DNA of 34,742 nucleotides, from NCBI RefSeq assembly GCF_005502465.1, contig NZ_SCOT01000031.1, positions 1-34,742 of the forward strand, read 5' to 3'. Below the pieces are notes generated by a model. That model worked only from the letters and a program-made list of their open reading frames with translations, did no database searches and was not told where the DNA came from. A program made the position numbers and the translations under genes. Every line of letters begins with the position of its first letter. Position 1 is the first letter of the stretch. Below, in pieces: positions 15,169-24,427 of this stretch. This DNA comes from Sphingopyxis sp. L1A2A (GTDB lineage: Bacteria; Pseudomonadota; Alphaproteobacteria; Sphingomonadales; Sphingomonadaceae).

Positions 15169-16689
15169 TCAGGGCTTCTTCGCGCCGTCGGCGCGCAACC
15201 GGGCCAGCCCATCGATCGCATATTCGTTTTTGGGATCGATCCCCAGCGACTTTTCAAACAGCGCGATCGCCTCGGCCTTGTCGCCCTTCACCGCGGCAAT
15301 ATCGGCGAGCCCGTCATAGCTGTACGCCGACGTCGGATATTGCCGGAGGTTATATTCGAACACCGCCTTCGCTTCGGCCAACCGTCGCACCTCGAACAGG
15401 TCGTAGCCCATCGTAACGAGCGTCTCGTCGCCAAAATCATGGGCGGTTGGCGCGGTGCGTTTGAGTTCGGCATGGTGCGCCAGGGCGGCCGCCACACCGC
15501 GATCGCGCATGATATTCCACAGCAGATCGCCCAATTGTTCGACCGGCAATCTATACGGGGCACCAAAGGCGATCGCCGCCAGGTCGTTGCCCACCCGCCC
15601 CGCGTTGGTCCGGTCGCTGTTGCTGAGTATGATGACGGTCAAAGCATCCGCCGGAAAGCGGGTGATATTGGTCGAAAAGCCGTTGTCGCTGCCCGAATGA
15701 AACTGGGCGCCTCGGCCATGTCTTTCGGCCATGAACCAGCCATAGCCATAGCCGCCCTTGTCGGGGGTGAACATCGCGTCGCGCGATGCGCGCGAGATCA
15801 GCCGATCGGCGGCGAGCGCCTTGTCCCACCGCAACATATCCGCAACCGTCGAATAGACGCCGCTGGTGCCAAGGTCGACGGTCGGACTGACCAGCCGCGC
15901 GTTGATGAAATCGGTCCCCACCGAATAATATCCGGTCGCGCGACCGGGCACCAGCGCGCGCGTTTCGCCGCTATAGGTGCGCGCCATGCCGGCGGGTTTG
16001 AAGAGTTTCTCGGCCAGATAGTCATCGTACCGCAGCCCCGAAACCCGTTCGACAATCGCCCCGAGCAGCATATATCCTGAATTGGAATAGTCGAATTTTT
16101 CGCCCGGCGCGAAATCCAGCGGCAGGTCGCGGAACAGCGCCACCAGTTCGGGACGGGTGTAGCTCAGCATCGCCAGCTTCTCGTCCCAATTGGGCAGGCT
16201 CGAAACATTGGGGATACCCGACGTGTGGGTCAGCAGCTGATGCAGCGTGATCCCTTGCCAGCTTTGCGGGCAGGTTTCGAGATAGCGGCAAATCGGATCG
16301 CTGACCTTCAGCTTCCCCTGCTCCTGCAATTGCAGGATCGCCACCGCGGTGAACTGCTTGACCATCGACCCGAGCAAATAGGTGTTTTCCGCCGTGTTCG
16401 GCGCCCCCAATTCATAATTGGCCATGCCATAGCTTTTGACGAAAAAGGGTTCGCCATTGCGCGCCACCAGCGCGACACCGCTGAACATGTCGTTGCGGAC
16501 CTGCGCCTGCAGATAAGCGTCCATCGCTTGCAGCTTCTGGCGGTCAGCGTCGGCCTGCGACGGCAGCGCCGGTGGCGGCACGACCGCGGACGCCGGACTG
16601 GCCTGGACGGCGACGGGCGCGACCGCTGGCATCATCGCGGCCAACGACAGCAACATATGCGGGAACCGGGTCGAAATCGCGCTTGGCAC
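15169..16689 (-). CDS. periplasmic serine hydrolase, beta-lactamase (class C/AmpC-like) fold, with TPR-like tail
   Basis: Secreted 506-residue enzyme. The catalytic motifs of penicillin-binding/beta-lactamase families are present: Ser108-x-x-Lys111 (GSMVK), Tyr201-Ser-Asn203 (YSNSGY) and His331-Ser-Gly. Such proteins are mostly peptidases or esterases rather than resistance enzymes. The last ~80 residues contain tetratricopeptide-like helices (YDGLADIAAVKGDKAEAIALFEKSLGI). I chose GTG at 16689: GGAG lies nine bases upstream and the product then begins with a proper signal peptide (MPSAISTRFPHMLLSLAAM). A start nine codons further upstream would spoil this. It is divergent from a marR gene that may control it. 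Confidence 0.88.
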   Translation of the reverse strand: MPSAISTRFPHMLLSLAAMMPAVAPVAVQASPASAVVPPPALPSQADADRQKLQAMDAYLQAQVRNDMFSGVALVARNGEPFFVKSYGMANYELGAPNTAENTYLLGSMVKQFTAVAILQLQEQGKLKVSDPICRYLETCPQSWQGITLHQLLTHTSGIPNVSSLPNWDEKLAMLSYTRPELVALFRDLPLDFAPGEKFDYSNSGYMLLGAIVERVSGLRYDDYLAEKLFKPAGMARTYSGETRALVPGRATGYYSVGTDFINARLVSPTVDLGTSGVYSTVADMLRWDKALAADRLISRASRDAMFTPDKGGYGYGWFMAERHGRGAQFHSGSDNGFSTNITRFPADALTVIILSNSDRTNAGRVGNDLAAIAFGAPYRLPVEQLGDLLWNIMRDRGVAAALAHHAELKRTAPTAHDFGDETLVTMGYDLFEVRRLAEAKAVFEYNLRQYPTSAYSYDGLADIAAVKGDKAEAIALFEKSLGIDPKNEYAIDGLARLRADGAKKP

Positions 16690-16723
16690 CTGATCATTCT
16701 CCAAACTAAATATCACGAAGCTG

Positions 16724-16752
16724 ATTTATCTTCATATAAAGATTTATTGCAA
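16724..16752 (-). promoter_or_regulatory. candidate promoter of the serine hydrolase gene, with dyad
   Basis: On the minus strand TTGCAA (16747-16752) and ATAAAT (16724-16729) are 17 bases apart. The dyad ATCTT-N6-AAGAT at 16728-16743 covers the spacer and could be a repressor site. Confidence 0.4.
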
Positions 16753-16762
16753 GGGAATGACC

Positions 16763-16792
16763 TGTCATGCTGTACCAGTACATCGGATGACA
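16763..16792. promoter_or_regulatory. nested inverted repeats at the marR start, candidate operator
   Basis: TGTAC-CA-GTACA (16771-16782) lies inside the wider pair TGTCAT (16763-16768) and ATGACA (16787-16792); the centres differ by one base. MarR proteins bind such dyads, so autoregulation is likely. The right arm covers the probable start codon. Confidence 0.45.
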
Positions 16793-17269
16793 AAGCCCGA
16801 TCTGATTGACGATTTGGTCGCCGACTGGCGGCGCGAGCGGCCGGGTTCCGATGCCGACGCGATGCAGATCGTCGGGCGGATGATCCGGCTCGGCCGCACC
16901 TATGAGCATGAGGTGTCGCAGTTGCTGCGCGCCCATGGCATGAGCTATTCGGACTTCGACGTGCTCGCGACGCTGCGCCGTTCGGGACCGCCGTATGAAA
17001 GCGCTCCGACCCAGCTTCAGCATAATGTGCTGCTGACGTCGGGGGCGATGACCGCCTGTTTGCGGCGGCTCGAAAGCGCCGGGCTGATCGTGCGGGGCAC
17101 CTCGCCACAGGATCGCCGCCGATTGTCGGCGAAATTGACGCCGAAAGGCTTTGCGATGGTCGAAAGCCTCATCGACCGCCGCTTTGCGCTGGCCCGGCAA
17201 TCGCTCGTCGGGCTCGACGCCGATCAGATCGCAGCGGCAGAAGGCCTGCTACGCTGCCTCGGCCGCTGA
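16787..17269 (+). CDS. MarR-family transcriptional regulator
   Basis: A 160-residue winged-helix regulator. The recognition part is visible as LTSGAMTACLRRLESAGLIVRG followed by the wing TSPQDRRRLSAKLTPKG, the DRR-R pattern characteristic of MarR. The N-terminal dimerisation helix contains YEHEVSQLLRAHGMSYSDFDVLATL. I prefer ATG 16787 over ATG 16757, because the nested dyads then precede or touch the start and the earlier ATG has AAGGGA immediately adjacent, too close to work. Effector unknown; the divergent serine hydrolase is a likely target. Confidence 0.87.
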   Translation: MTKPDLIDDLVADWRRERPGSDADAMQIVGRMIRLGRTYEHEVSQLLRAHGMSYSDFDVLATLRRSGPPYESAPTQLQHNVLLTSGAMTACLRRLESAGLIVRGTSPQDRRRLSAKLTPKGFAMVESLIDRRFALARQSLVGLDADQIAAAEGLLRCLGR

Positions 17270-17276
17270 TCGACGG

Positions 17277-18044
17277 TCAGTTCTTCAACCGATAGCCGGT
17301 CCGGAACATCCAGAAAATCACGCCCAGGCACAGCGTCAGGAACAGCGCGACCGCGCCCATGCTCACCCCGATCCCGACGTCGCCCTGGCCAAAGAAGGTC
17401 CAGCGAAAGCCGCTGATCAAATAGACGACGGGGTTAAACAGCGTCACCGTGCGCCACGCCGCGGGCAGCATGTCGAGCGAATAGAACGCACCGCCGAGGA
17501 AGGTGAGCGGATAGATGACGAGCATCGGGATCACCTGCAACTGCTCGAAACTCTGCGCCCAGATGCCGATGATAAACCCGAACAGGCAGAATGTGATCGC
17601 CATCAGCAGCATGAAGCCGACCATCAACAGCGGATGCGCGACCTGGACATCGACGAACAGATGCGCGGTCGCAAAGATGATCGCCCCGATGATCACCGAC
17701 TTGGTCGCCGCCGCGCCGACATAGGCAATCACCGTCTCCAGCGGCGACAGCGGCGCCGAAAGCATCTCGTAAATCGTCCCCGTCCATTTCGGCATATAGA
17801 TGCCGAACGACGCATTGCTGATGCTTTCGGTGAACATCGTCAGCATCATCAGCCCCGGAACGATGAACGCGCCATAGGGCACGCTGCCGACCTCGCTCAT
17901 GCGGCTGCCGATCGCCGATCCGAACACGACGAAGTACAGCGCCGTGGTGATCACCGGCAGCGCCAGGCTGGTCCACACGGTGCGCCGAAAGCGCGCCAGT
18001 TCAAAGGCATAGATTGCGCGCACGCCGCGCCAATTCGCGGTCAT
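17277..18044 (-). CDS. ABC-2 type exporter permease
   Basis: Inner-membrane subunit of 255 residues with about six hydrophobic spans (for example [16 protein letters not shown] near 29-44, [35 protein letters not shown], and a final [16 protein letters not shown]). The conserved ABC-2 segment [16 protein letters not shown] lies before the last spans. It resembles YadH-type permeases. Its start overlaps the ATPase stop by four bases, so the two form one complex. Cargo unknown. Confidence 0.92.
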   Translation of the reverse strand: MTANWRGVRAIYAFELARFRRTVWTSLALPVITTALYFVVFGSAIGSRMSEVGSVPYGAFIVPGLMMLTMFTESISNASFGIYMPKWTGTIYEMLSAPLSPLETVIAYVGAAATKSVIIGAIIFATAHLFVDVQVAHPLLMVGFMLLMAITFCLFGFIIGIWAQSFEQLQVIPMLVIYPLTFLGGAFYSLDMLPAAWRTVTLFNPVVYLISGFRWTFFGQGDVGIGVSMGAVALFLTLCLGVIFWMFRTGYRLKN

Positions 18045-18979
18045 GCGGCGACTCCCTTGGTTTCGTGGACCAGCCCGACGAAAATATCCTCGAGCGAGCT
18101 TTGCTTGGTATGCAGATCCTTGAACGCGACCCCGATGTCGCTCATCCGCCGCAACAGCGACGGCACCCCGGTCGCCTCGGCCTGGCTGTCGAATTCATAG
18201 ACCAGCTCATGCCCGTCGCCGGCCAGTTCAAGCGTCCAGTCGGCCAGCTCCGCGGGCACCGCCTGCAACGGCTCGGCCAAGTTGAGGGTCAGCGTCTTGC
18301 GTCCCAGTTTCTTGATCAGCGCGTGCTTTTCCTCGACCAGGATCAACCGCCCGCCGGTGATCACCCCGACGCGGTCGGCCATTTCCTCGGCCTCCTCGAT
18401 ATAATGGGTGGTCAGGATGATCGTCACCCCGCGTTCGCGCAGGCCGTGCACCATCTGCCACATGTCGCGGCGCAGTTCGACGTCGACCCCGGCGGTCGGC
18501 TCGTCGAGGAACAGGATTTCGGGCTCGTGGCTCAGCGCCTTGGCGATCATCACGCGGCGCTTCATGCCCCCCGACAGTTCCATGATCTTGGCATCGCGCT
18601 TGTCCCACAGCGACAGGTCGCGCAGCAATTGTTCGATGAACGCGGCATCGCGCGGCTTGCCGAACAGCCCGCGCGAAAAACTCACCGTCGCCAGCACCGT
18701 CTCGAACGCATCGGTGTGCAATTCCTGCGGCACCAGCCCGATGATCGACCGCGCGGCGCGATAGTGACGCGCATGATCATGCCCCGCGACGGTCACCGTC
18801 CCCGCGCTGGCGGTCACGATCCCGCACACGATGCTGATCAGCGTCGTCTTGCCCGCGCCGTTCGGGCCGAGCAGTGCAAAAATCTCGCCCTTGTTGATGC
18901 TCAGATCGACATCGCGAAGGGCGATGTGGCCGCTTTTATAGGTTTTGCCGAGGCCGGAAATTTCAAGAACTGCTGTCAT
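18041..18979 (-). CDS. ABC transporter ATP-binding protein (ABC-2 exporter)
   Basis: Cytosolic ATPase of 312 residues that drives the adjacent permease. Walker A is [11 protein letters not shown] (about 35-45), the signature is LSGGMKRR, Walker B is ILFLDEP, and [17 protein letters not shown] contains the H-loop. The last ~80 residues are the variable C-terminal domain of DrrA/YadG-type ATPases. I start it at the ATG of [14 protein letters not shown]; the open frame extends further but runs through tRNA-Leu. YadG/YadH-like pair, substrate unknown. Confidence 0.94.
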   Translation of the reverse strand: MTAVLEISGLGKTYKSGHIALRDVDLSINKGEIFALLGPNGAGKTTLISIVCGIVTASAGTVTVAGHDHARHYRAARSIIGLVPQELHTDAFETVLATVSFSRGLFGKPRDAAFIEQLLRDLSLWDKRDAKIMELSGGMKRRVMIAKALSHEPEILFLDEPTAGVDVELRRDMWQMVHGLRERGVTIILTTHYIEEAEEMADRVGVITGGRLILVEEKHALIKKLGRKTLTLNLAEPLQAVPAELADWTLELAGDGHELVYEFDSQAEATGVPSLLRRMSDIGVAFKDLHTKQSSLEDIFVGLVHETKGVAA

Positions 18980-19029
18980 GCCACGCCGTCTAGCCGAGCC
19001 GCATCGCCGGGTGAAGCGGCAAACATCGC

Positions 19030-19058
19030 TTGACCTCCCCTGGCCCATCGGCTTGATC
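19030..19058 (+). promoter_or_regulatory. candidate promoter of tRNA-Leu(TAA)
   Basis: TTGACC at 19030-19035, a 17-base spacer and TTGATC at 19053-19058 would start transcription a few bases before the tRNA. Confidence 0.45.
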
Positions 19059-19070
19059 GGCACCGCCTGT

Positions 19071-19156
19071 GCGGACGTGGCGAAATCGGTAGACGCAGCA
19101 GACTTAAAATCTGCCATCCTCTGGATATCCGGGTTCAAGTCCCGGCGTCCGCACCA
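19071..19156 (+). tRNA. tRNA-Leu(TAA)
   Basis: A cloverleaf with long variable arm. Acceptor GCGGACG pairs with CGTCCGC, anticodon stem GCAGA/TCTGC encloses CTTAAAA with anticodon TAA, the T-arm carries GGTTCAAGT, and CCA is encoded. Confidence 0.97.
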
Positions 19157-19227
19157 GCATCACGGTCGGCGCCGCTGGGCCCCGGATGTCCCTTCCGGTT
19201 TCGCGCCTTATCTCTATGATAGGGTCG

Positions 19228-20736
19228 ATGGTACGAACACCAGACAGACCGAAACACCCGCGGCGGACCGCCGCCGCGGCCGCCGTGACCCTGTTCGCCC
19301 TGGCGAGCTGCGGCTTGTTCGGCGAGCGTGGACCGGTCCGGGTGGCGGCGATGGGCGCGATCAATCCGGCCGCGAATCCGCTGGGCGGCGAATTATCGGC
19401 GACCAATGCCGCGCTGCTCGACGCAACCGCGCAGGGGCTGGTCAGCTATGATGGCGAGGGCCAGATCGACACCGGCCTCGCCGATCGCTGGACCGTCACC
19501 ACCGATGGGCGAAGCTATATTTTCCGCCTGCGCGAAGCGAAATGGACGAACGGCCGCAAGGTGACGGCGCAGGACGTCGCGGCGATCCTGCGCGCCTATC
19601 TGGCGCCCGCCAGCCGCCATATCCTCAAAAATGACTTTCCCGAGATCGAAACGATCCGGGCGATGACCGACACCGTCATCGAAATCCGCCTGTCAGTGCC
19701 GCAGCCTGCGATCCTCGAATTGCTGGCGCAGCCGTCGATGGCGATCGTCAACAAGGGCATGGGCTGGGGACCGATGCGGGCGCGCAAGATCGGCCGTGCC
19801 ATCCTGCTCTCGCCCGTTCCCGATCCGCTCGCGGAGGATCCCGAGGCCGCCGAAGCCGCCGCCAACGACCCCGCCGCGTCGATCGAACTCACCGGCACCT
19901 CGCCCGCCGGCGCGCTGGCCCGGTTCAAAAATGGTTATGCCGACGCGGTGATCGGCGGCCGCTTTTCCACCCTGCCCTATTTCGCCGCGTCGAACATCGG
20001 CCGGTCGCGACTGGTCGTCGATCCCGCCCCCGGGCTGTTCGGCCTGTCGTTCGTTCGCGCCGAAGGCTTTCTGGCCACCGACGCCAATCGAGACGCGCTG
20101 ATGCGCGCCATCCGGCGCGAGCGGCTGGTCGAAGCCTTTGGGCTGGAGGAATGGCAACCGCAACTGACGCTGCGGCCCGCGGTCCACACCCGCGACAGCG
20201 GCCCGACGCCGCTGCGTCCGGCATGGGCCGATTACGACGATGCGTCGCGGCAGGCGCAGGCAAAGCGCATCGTCGATGCGTGGCGCGCCGCCGGGCGCGA
20301 CATCGAACCGCTGCGCATTGCCGTCCCCGATTCGCCGGGCGGCCGCATCCTTTTCGCTTATGTCGCGGCCGATTTCGCCGCGATCGGCGTTCCGAGCCGC
20401 CGCGTCGCCATGGCGTCCACCGCCGATCTGCGCCTGATCGACGAGGTTGCCCCCAATGATGACGCACTATGGGCGCTGCGCCGCCTGTCGTGTCGGCGCG
20501 ACACGCTGTGCAATCGCGAAGCGCAGGAATTGATCGAACAGGCGATGCGCAACATCGACGTCGGCCAGCGCGCCGCGCAGATCACCGAAGCCGAAGTCGT
20601 GCTGACCCGCTACACCCCCTTCATCCCCCTCGCCACCCCGCTGCGCTGGTCGGTCGCGGCGCAGCGGCTGACCGGCCTGCGTCCCAACCCCCGCGCGCAG
20701 CACCCATTGAATCATGTGATCGCCGCTCCCAACTAA
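19228..20736 (+). CDS. lipoprotein solute-binding protein, SBP_bac_5 (peptide/nickel type) family
   Basis: A 502-residue extracytoplasmic binding protein, anchored by lipid. The signal peptide ends in the lipobox LASC (AVTLFALASCGLFGE). The family 5 fold shows in LLDATAQGLVSYDGEG, GLADRWTVTTDGRSYIFRLREAKWTNGRKVTAQDV and the later helices. Such proteins normally feed an Opp/Dpp-type ABC importer, but no permease or ATPase gene of that type adjoins it. Of several in-frame starts I chose ATG 19228, with AGGG close upstream; starts at 19186 or 19216 are possible and leave the lipobox intact. Confidence 0.82.
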   Translation: MVRTPDRPKHPRRTAAAAAVTLFALASCGLFGERGPVRVAAMGAINPAANPLGGELSATNAALLDATAQGLVSYDGEGQIDTGLADRWTVTTDGRSYIFRLREAKWTNGRKVTAQDVAAILRAYLAPASRHILKNDFPEIETIRAMTDTVIEIRLSVPQPAILELLAQPSMAIVNKGMGWGPMRARKIGRAILLSPVPDPLAEDPEAAEAAANDPAASIELTGTSPAGALARFKNGYADAVIGGRFSTLPYFAASNIGRSRLVVDPAPGLFGLSFVRAEGFLATDANRDALMRAIRRERLVEAFGLEEWQPQLTLRPAVHTRDSGPTPLRPAWADYDDASRQAQAKRIVDAWRAAGRDIEPLRIAVPDSPGGRILFAYVAADFAAIGVPSRRVAMASTADLRLIDEVAPNDDALWALRRLSCRRDTLCNREAQELIEQAMRNIDVGQRAAQITEAEVVLTRYTPFIPLATPLRWSVAAQRLTGLRPNPRAQHPLNHVIAAPN

Positions 20737-20737
20737 A

Positions 20738-21199
20738 ATGACGGCGCCGATACTGGCGCTTTATGAAAGCACGCCCATGGCCCCCTCGCCGCCCAATCCC
20801 GACGCCATTTTCGACGCGCTGATCCAGAACCGCAACGATCCCGCGGCGCTGCGCAAGCGGGTCGAGACGCTGGAGATCCTGCTCGAACGCAGCTTCGTCA
20901 TTCCCGGCATCAACCGCCCGGTCGGCCTCGACGCGATCGTCGGCCTGGTCCCGGTGGTCGGCGACATCATCGCCGCGACGATGGGCGCCTATCTGATCTG
21001 GGAAGCGCGCAACCTCGGCATGCCGAAATGGAAAATCTGGCGGATGGTCGGCAATCTGGGGGTCGACACGGCGCTGGGCGCGGTGCCGCTGGTCGGCGAC
21101 GCCTTCGACTTTTTCTTCCGCTCGAACACGCGCAATCTCAAGATCATCAAAAAGCATCTCGACAAGCATCACCCGGGGACGATCATCATCGATCAATAA
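20738..21199 (+). CDS. DUF4112 membrane-associated protein
   Basis: A 153-residue protein of unknown function. The DUF4112 pattern is clear: an N-terminal charged helix, then two hydrophobic hairpins centred on GLDAIVGLVPVVGDIIAATMGAYLIWEA and GNLGVDTALGAVPLVGDAFDFFFRSN, with the repeated xVPxVGD motif. It starts one base after the upstream stop; a start at 20777 (MAPSPP) would also be reasonable. Co-transcription with the binding-protein gene is likely from the spacing alone. Confidence 0.85.
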   Translation: MTAPILALYESTPMAPSPPNPDAIFDALIQNRNDPAALRKRVETLEILLERSFVIPGINRPVGLDAIVGLVPVVGDIIAATMGAYLIWEARNLGMPKWKIWRMVGNLGVDTALGAVPLVGDAFDFFFRSNTRNLKIIKKHLDKHHPGTIIIDQ

Positions 21200-21209
21200 T
21201 CCCCGAATT

Positions 21210-21291
21210 CCGTTCGCATCGAGCGAAGTCGAGATGCCCCTCGACCTTACGCGGCTCCGATGGGTGTCTCGACTTCGCTCGACACGAACGG
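21210..21291. repeat. family C palindrome, diverged copy
   Basis: The same element as at 5530, with arms that now differ at several positions (GCATCGAGCGAAGTCGAGAT against TGTCTCGACTTCGCTCGACA). It lies between the DUF4112 gene and the S9 peptidase gene. Confidence 0.85.
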
Positions 21292-21373
21292 ATGGAGGGG
21301 TTGGCTCGCTGCTTCCCTTGCGGTGTCTAATGCTGCTAGCACAGCGGCACCACGCCCCAGGGGAGATGTCCGA

Positions 21374-23479
21374 ATGATCCGCGCCAGCCTTGCCGCGCTT
21401 GCTCTCAGCTGTTCGTTCAGCGCCGTTGCCGTCGCGCAAGAAGCCGATCCCTATCTGTGGCTGGAAGACATCGAGGGTAAAAAGGCGCTCGACTGGGTCG
21501 CGCGCGAAAATGCCGCGACCGACACGCTGATCACCGGCCGTCCGGGCTTCGAGGCCGATCGCCAGCGCGCCCGCGGCATCCTCGACGACGACCGCCAGAT
21601 CGCGATGCCCGGCGACGTCATGGGCGATACGATCACCAATTTCTGGCGCGATGCCGCCAACCCGCGCGGACTGTGGCGGCAAAGCCCGCTCGATGCGTAT
21701 CTCGCGGGCAAGCCGGTATGGACGACGCTGATCGACGTCGATGCGCTGGGCAAGGCGGAAAAGCAAAGCTGGGTGTGGCACGGCGCCGACTGCCTCGCCC
21801 CCGCCTACACGCGCTGCCTCGTTTCGCTCAGTCCCGGCGGCACCGATTCGGACATCGTGCGCGAATGGGACCGCACGACCAGGACCTTCGTCGCGGACGG
21901 CTTCACCGTGCCGCAGGCCAAGAGCAGCGTAACCTGGGAGGATGCCGACACCCTGCTCGTCGCCACCGATTATGGCGCGGGCAGCATGACCGCGTCGGGC
22001 TATCCGCGCATCGTCAAACGCTGGAAACGCGGCACGCCGCTGGCCGCCGCCGAAACCTTGGCAGAGGGCGAGGCCGAAGACGTCAGCATGAGCGTCTTTG
22101 CCTTCACCGACGGCGATAAACGCTGGCCGATGATCAGCCGCGGCAAGACCTTTTACACCGCCGACATCAAGCTGCGCGGCAGCGACGCCGCGCGCTACAT
22201 CTCGACGATCGTCCCCGACACCGCCAGCGTGCGCGACGTCATCGACGGCCAGTTGATCATCTTCCTCAACAGCGATTGGGCGAACATCCCCGCGGGCTCG
22301 CTCGTCTCACTGTCGCTCGCCGACATGGCGGCCGACCGTCAGGTGCCGATCGTCACCGCGATGACGCCAACCAAAGCGCAGGCGATCGAAAATGTCGCCG
22401 CCACCGACACGATCCTGTGGGTCAAGGCGCTCGACGATGTCGAGGGCAAATTGTTCGCGCTACGCCGCGACCCCGCGACGGGCCAATGGAGCCAGAAAGA
22501 GGTACCGCTCGCCGCCAATGCCACCGTCGGCATCGCGGGGACGATCGGCAAGCGCGACGTCGTGCTGGCGACCGCCGAGACGATGCTGATGCCGCCGACC
22601 CTCTATGCCGTGTCCGAAGGCCAGCCGCCGCAGTCGGTGCAAACCCTGCCAGCGACCTTCGACGCCAGCGATATGCGCGTCGAAAAGCGCTTTGCGACGT
22701 CGAAGGACGGCACCAAAATTCCTTATTTCCTCGCCCGCAAGCGGGGCGCGACCGGCCCCGTCCCGGCGCTCGTCCACGCCTATGGCGGTTTCCGCGCTGT
22801 GCAGACGCCGGGCTATCTGACCGGCCAGCCGTACCGCGCCGGTCCGCTCGGGCTGTTCTGGGTCGAGGGCGGCAATGCCTATGTCCTCGCCAATATCCGC
22901 GGCGGCGGCGAATATGGCCCCGCCTGGCATCAGGCGGCGCTGCGCGAAAAACGCCAGAACAGCTTCGACGACCTGCACGCGGTGGCCGAAGATCTGGTCG
23001 CAACCGGGGTCAGCGCCAAGGGCAAGATCGCGATCTCGGGCCGCTCGAACGGCGGCGTGCTGGTCGGCGCGGCAATGACCCAGCGCCCCGACCTCTATGG
23101 CGCGGTGATCTCGGGTTCGCCGATCAAGGATATGTGGCGCTATGACAAGATGCTCGCCGGGGCGTCCTGGGTCGCCGAATATGGCGATCCCGACGTGCCT
23201 GCCGATTGGGCCTTCCTGTCCAAATATTCGCCCTATCAGGGCATCCGCAAGGGCGTAACCTATCCGCCGATCTTCCTGTATCTGTCGACCAAGGACGATC
23301 GCGTTCACCCCGGCCACGCCCGCAAATATGCGGCGCGGCTCAAGGAACTGGGCAACAGCGTCTATTATCACGAATATCTGGAGGGCGGCCATTCGGTGGG
23401 CGCCGACCATGCCGAAGACGCGGTCCGCGCCGCGATGCTCCACGCCTTCCTGCTGCGCGAACTGGTGGAGAAGAAATAA
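21374..23479 (+). CDS. S9 family prolyl oligopeptidase, secreted
   Basis: A 701-residue serine peptidase cleaving short peptides, probably after proline, in the periplasm. The signal peptide is MIRASLAALALSCSFSAVAVA. The mature N-terminus DPYLWLEDIEGKKALDWV is the S9A signature, followed by the propeller. The catalytic triad is Ser558 in GRSNGG, Asp641 in TKDDRVHP and His673 in EGGHSVG. GGGAG eight bases before the ATG fixes the start; the longer frame runs through a repeat. Length is usual for the family. Confidence 0.95.
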   Translation: MIRASLAALALSCSFSAVAVAQEADPYLWLEDIEGKKALDWVARENAATDTLITGRPGFEADRQRARGILDDDRQIAMPGDVMGDTITNFWRDAANPRGLWRQSPLDAYLAGKPVWTTLIDVDALGKAEKQSWVWHGADCLAPAYTRCLVSLSPGGTDSDIVREWDRTTRTFVADGFTVPQAKSSVTWEDADTLLVATDYGAGSMTASGYPRIVKRWKRGTPLAAAETLAEGEAEDVSMSVFAFTDGDKRWPMISRGKTFYTADIKLRGSDAARYISTIVPDTASVRDVIDGQLIIFLNSDWANIPAGSLVSLSLADMAADRQVPIVTAMTPTKAQAIENVAATDTILWVKALDDVEGKLFALRRDPATGQWSQKEVPLAANATVGIAGTIGKRDVVLATAETMLMPPTLYAVSEGQPPQSVQTLPATFDASDMRVEKRFATSKDGTKIPYFLARKRGATGPVPALVHAYGGFRAVQTPGYLTGQPYRAGPLGLFWVEGGNAYVLANIRGGGEYGPAWHQAALREKRQNSFDDLHAVAEDLVATGVSAKGKIAISGRSNGGVLVGAAMTQRPDLYGAVISGSPIKDMWRYDKMLAGASWVAEYGDPDVPADWAFLSKYSPYQGIRKGVTYPPIFLYLSTKDDRVHPGHARKYAARLKELGNSVYYHEYLEGGHSVGADHAEDAVRAAMLHAFLLRELVEKK

Positions 23480-23492
23480 CCGCGCCGGAGGG

Positions 23493-23578
23493 TGGTGGAC
23501 AGGGCTGGATTCGAACCAGCGTACGGAAACCCGGGCAGATTTACAGTCTGCTGCCTTTAACCACTCGGCCACCTGTCC
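23493..23578 (-). tRNA. tRNA-Tyr(GTA)
   Basis: The reverse complement starts GGACAGGTGGCCGAGTGG, has anticodon stem GCAGA/TCTGC around CTGTAAA with anticodon GTA (23542-23544), a long variable arm, T-loop TTCGAAT and encoded CCA. Confidence 0.97.
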
Positions 23579-23602
23579 ATGGGGTCCGCTTTGGGAAGCG
23601 GT

Positions 23603-23631
23603 CCAATGGCGAAACGATGCTTGCCTGTCAA
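23603..23631 (-). promoter_or_regulatory. candidate promoter of tRNA-Tyr
   Basis: A consensus TTGACA on the minus strand (23626-23631) is followed after 17 bases by CATTGG (23603-23608), a poor -10. Transcription would begin about 18 bases before the tRNA. Confidence 0.4.
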
Positions 23632-23658
23632 TGGCAGTCGTGGGAAAGGCGCTGCGCT

Positions 23659-24426
23659 ATGCGTCAAATTTCCCGTCATCGTCGCCCCGCCGGTCAAAAC
23701 CCGCGTGGCCAGGCCACCCGCTTCTGGGGGCGTCACGCCGTGCTGGCCGCGCTCGCCAACCCCGAACGCACCGTCAAGCGCATCTGGGGCACCCGCGAAG
23801 CGCTGGGGCAGCTCGACCTGCCCCCGGTCGTCCCCATCTCTTACGCCGAAGTCACCGACCTCGCGCGACTCGTCGCCCGCGACGCGCCGCACCAGGGGCT
23901 GGTGATCGAGGTCGACCCGCTCGAGGACATTTATCTCGGCGATTTGTTGCAGCAAGAATCCGACGCCGACAGCAAGCGGCCGCTGATCATCCTCGACCAG
24001 GTCACCGACCCGCACAATATCGGTGCGGTGTTGCGCTCGGCCGCCGCCTTCGACGCCGCCGCGATCATCACCCAGGACCGCCACAGCCCCCCCGAAAGCG
24101 GCGTCATCGCGCGCTCGGCCTCGGGCGCGCTCGAAATCGTGCCATGGGTCCGGGTGGTCAACCTGTCGCGCGCGCTCGAGGAAATCGCCGAGGCGCAATA
24201 TTGGCGCATCGGGCTGATGGGCGACACCGAAACGACGCTCGGCTCGACCCTCGACGGCAGCAAGGTCGCGCTGGTGCTCGGCTCCGAAGGCGACGGCATG
24301 CGCCACAATGTCATGGAACATTGCGACGTGCTGGCCAAACTGCCGATCTCGCCGCGCATGGAAAGCCTGAATATCTCGAACGCCGCGGCGGTTGCGCTCT
24401 ATGCGGTGGCGACGGCGAAAAGCTAA
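23659..24426 (+). CDS. rlmB: 23S rRNA 2'-O-methyltransferase, RlmB/TrmH family
   Basis: SPOUT methyltransferase of 255 residues, probably modifying a guanosine in domain V of 23S rRNA. The N-terminal substrate-binding domain holds FWGRHAVLAALANPERTVKRIW. The SPOUT knot motifs are LDQVTDPHNIGAVLRSAAAF, LVLGSEGDGM and LPISPRMESLNISNAAAVAL, with the catalytic Arg in NIGAVLRS. AAAGG lies about nine bases before the ATG; the longer frame upstream runs through tRNA-Tyr. RlmB is the best match, but other TrmH-family members cannot be excluded. Confidence 0.92.
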   Translation: MRQISRHRRPAGQNPRGQATRFWGRHAVLAALANPERTVKRIWGTREALGQLDLPPVVPISYAEVTDLARLVARDAPHQGLVIEVDPLEDIYLGDLLQQESDADSKRPLIILDQVTDPHNIGAVLRSAAAFDAAAIITQDRHSPPESGVIARSASGALEIVPWVRVVNLSRALEEIAEAQYWRIGLMGDTETTLGSTLDGSKVALVLGSEGDGMRHNVMEHCDVLAKLPISPRMESLNISNAAAVALYAVATAKS

Positions 24427-24427
24427 T

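Noticed and set aside
15154..15171. TGACGCG-CTGG-CGCGTCA hairpin as terminator of the serine hydrolase gene
   Set aside because: The stem covers the stop codon but no U tract follows on the minus strand.
15169..16689. Serine hydrolase as an AmpC resistance beta-lactamase
   Set aside because: SxxK, YxN and HxG motifs are shared with many peptidases and esterases, and the TPR-like tail is not found in AmpC.
18980..19138. N-terminal extension of the ABC ATPase
   Set aside because: It would read backwards through tRNA-Leu(TAA); the family start is the ATG at 18979.
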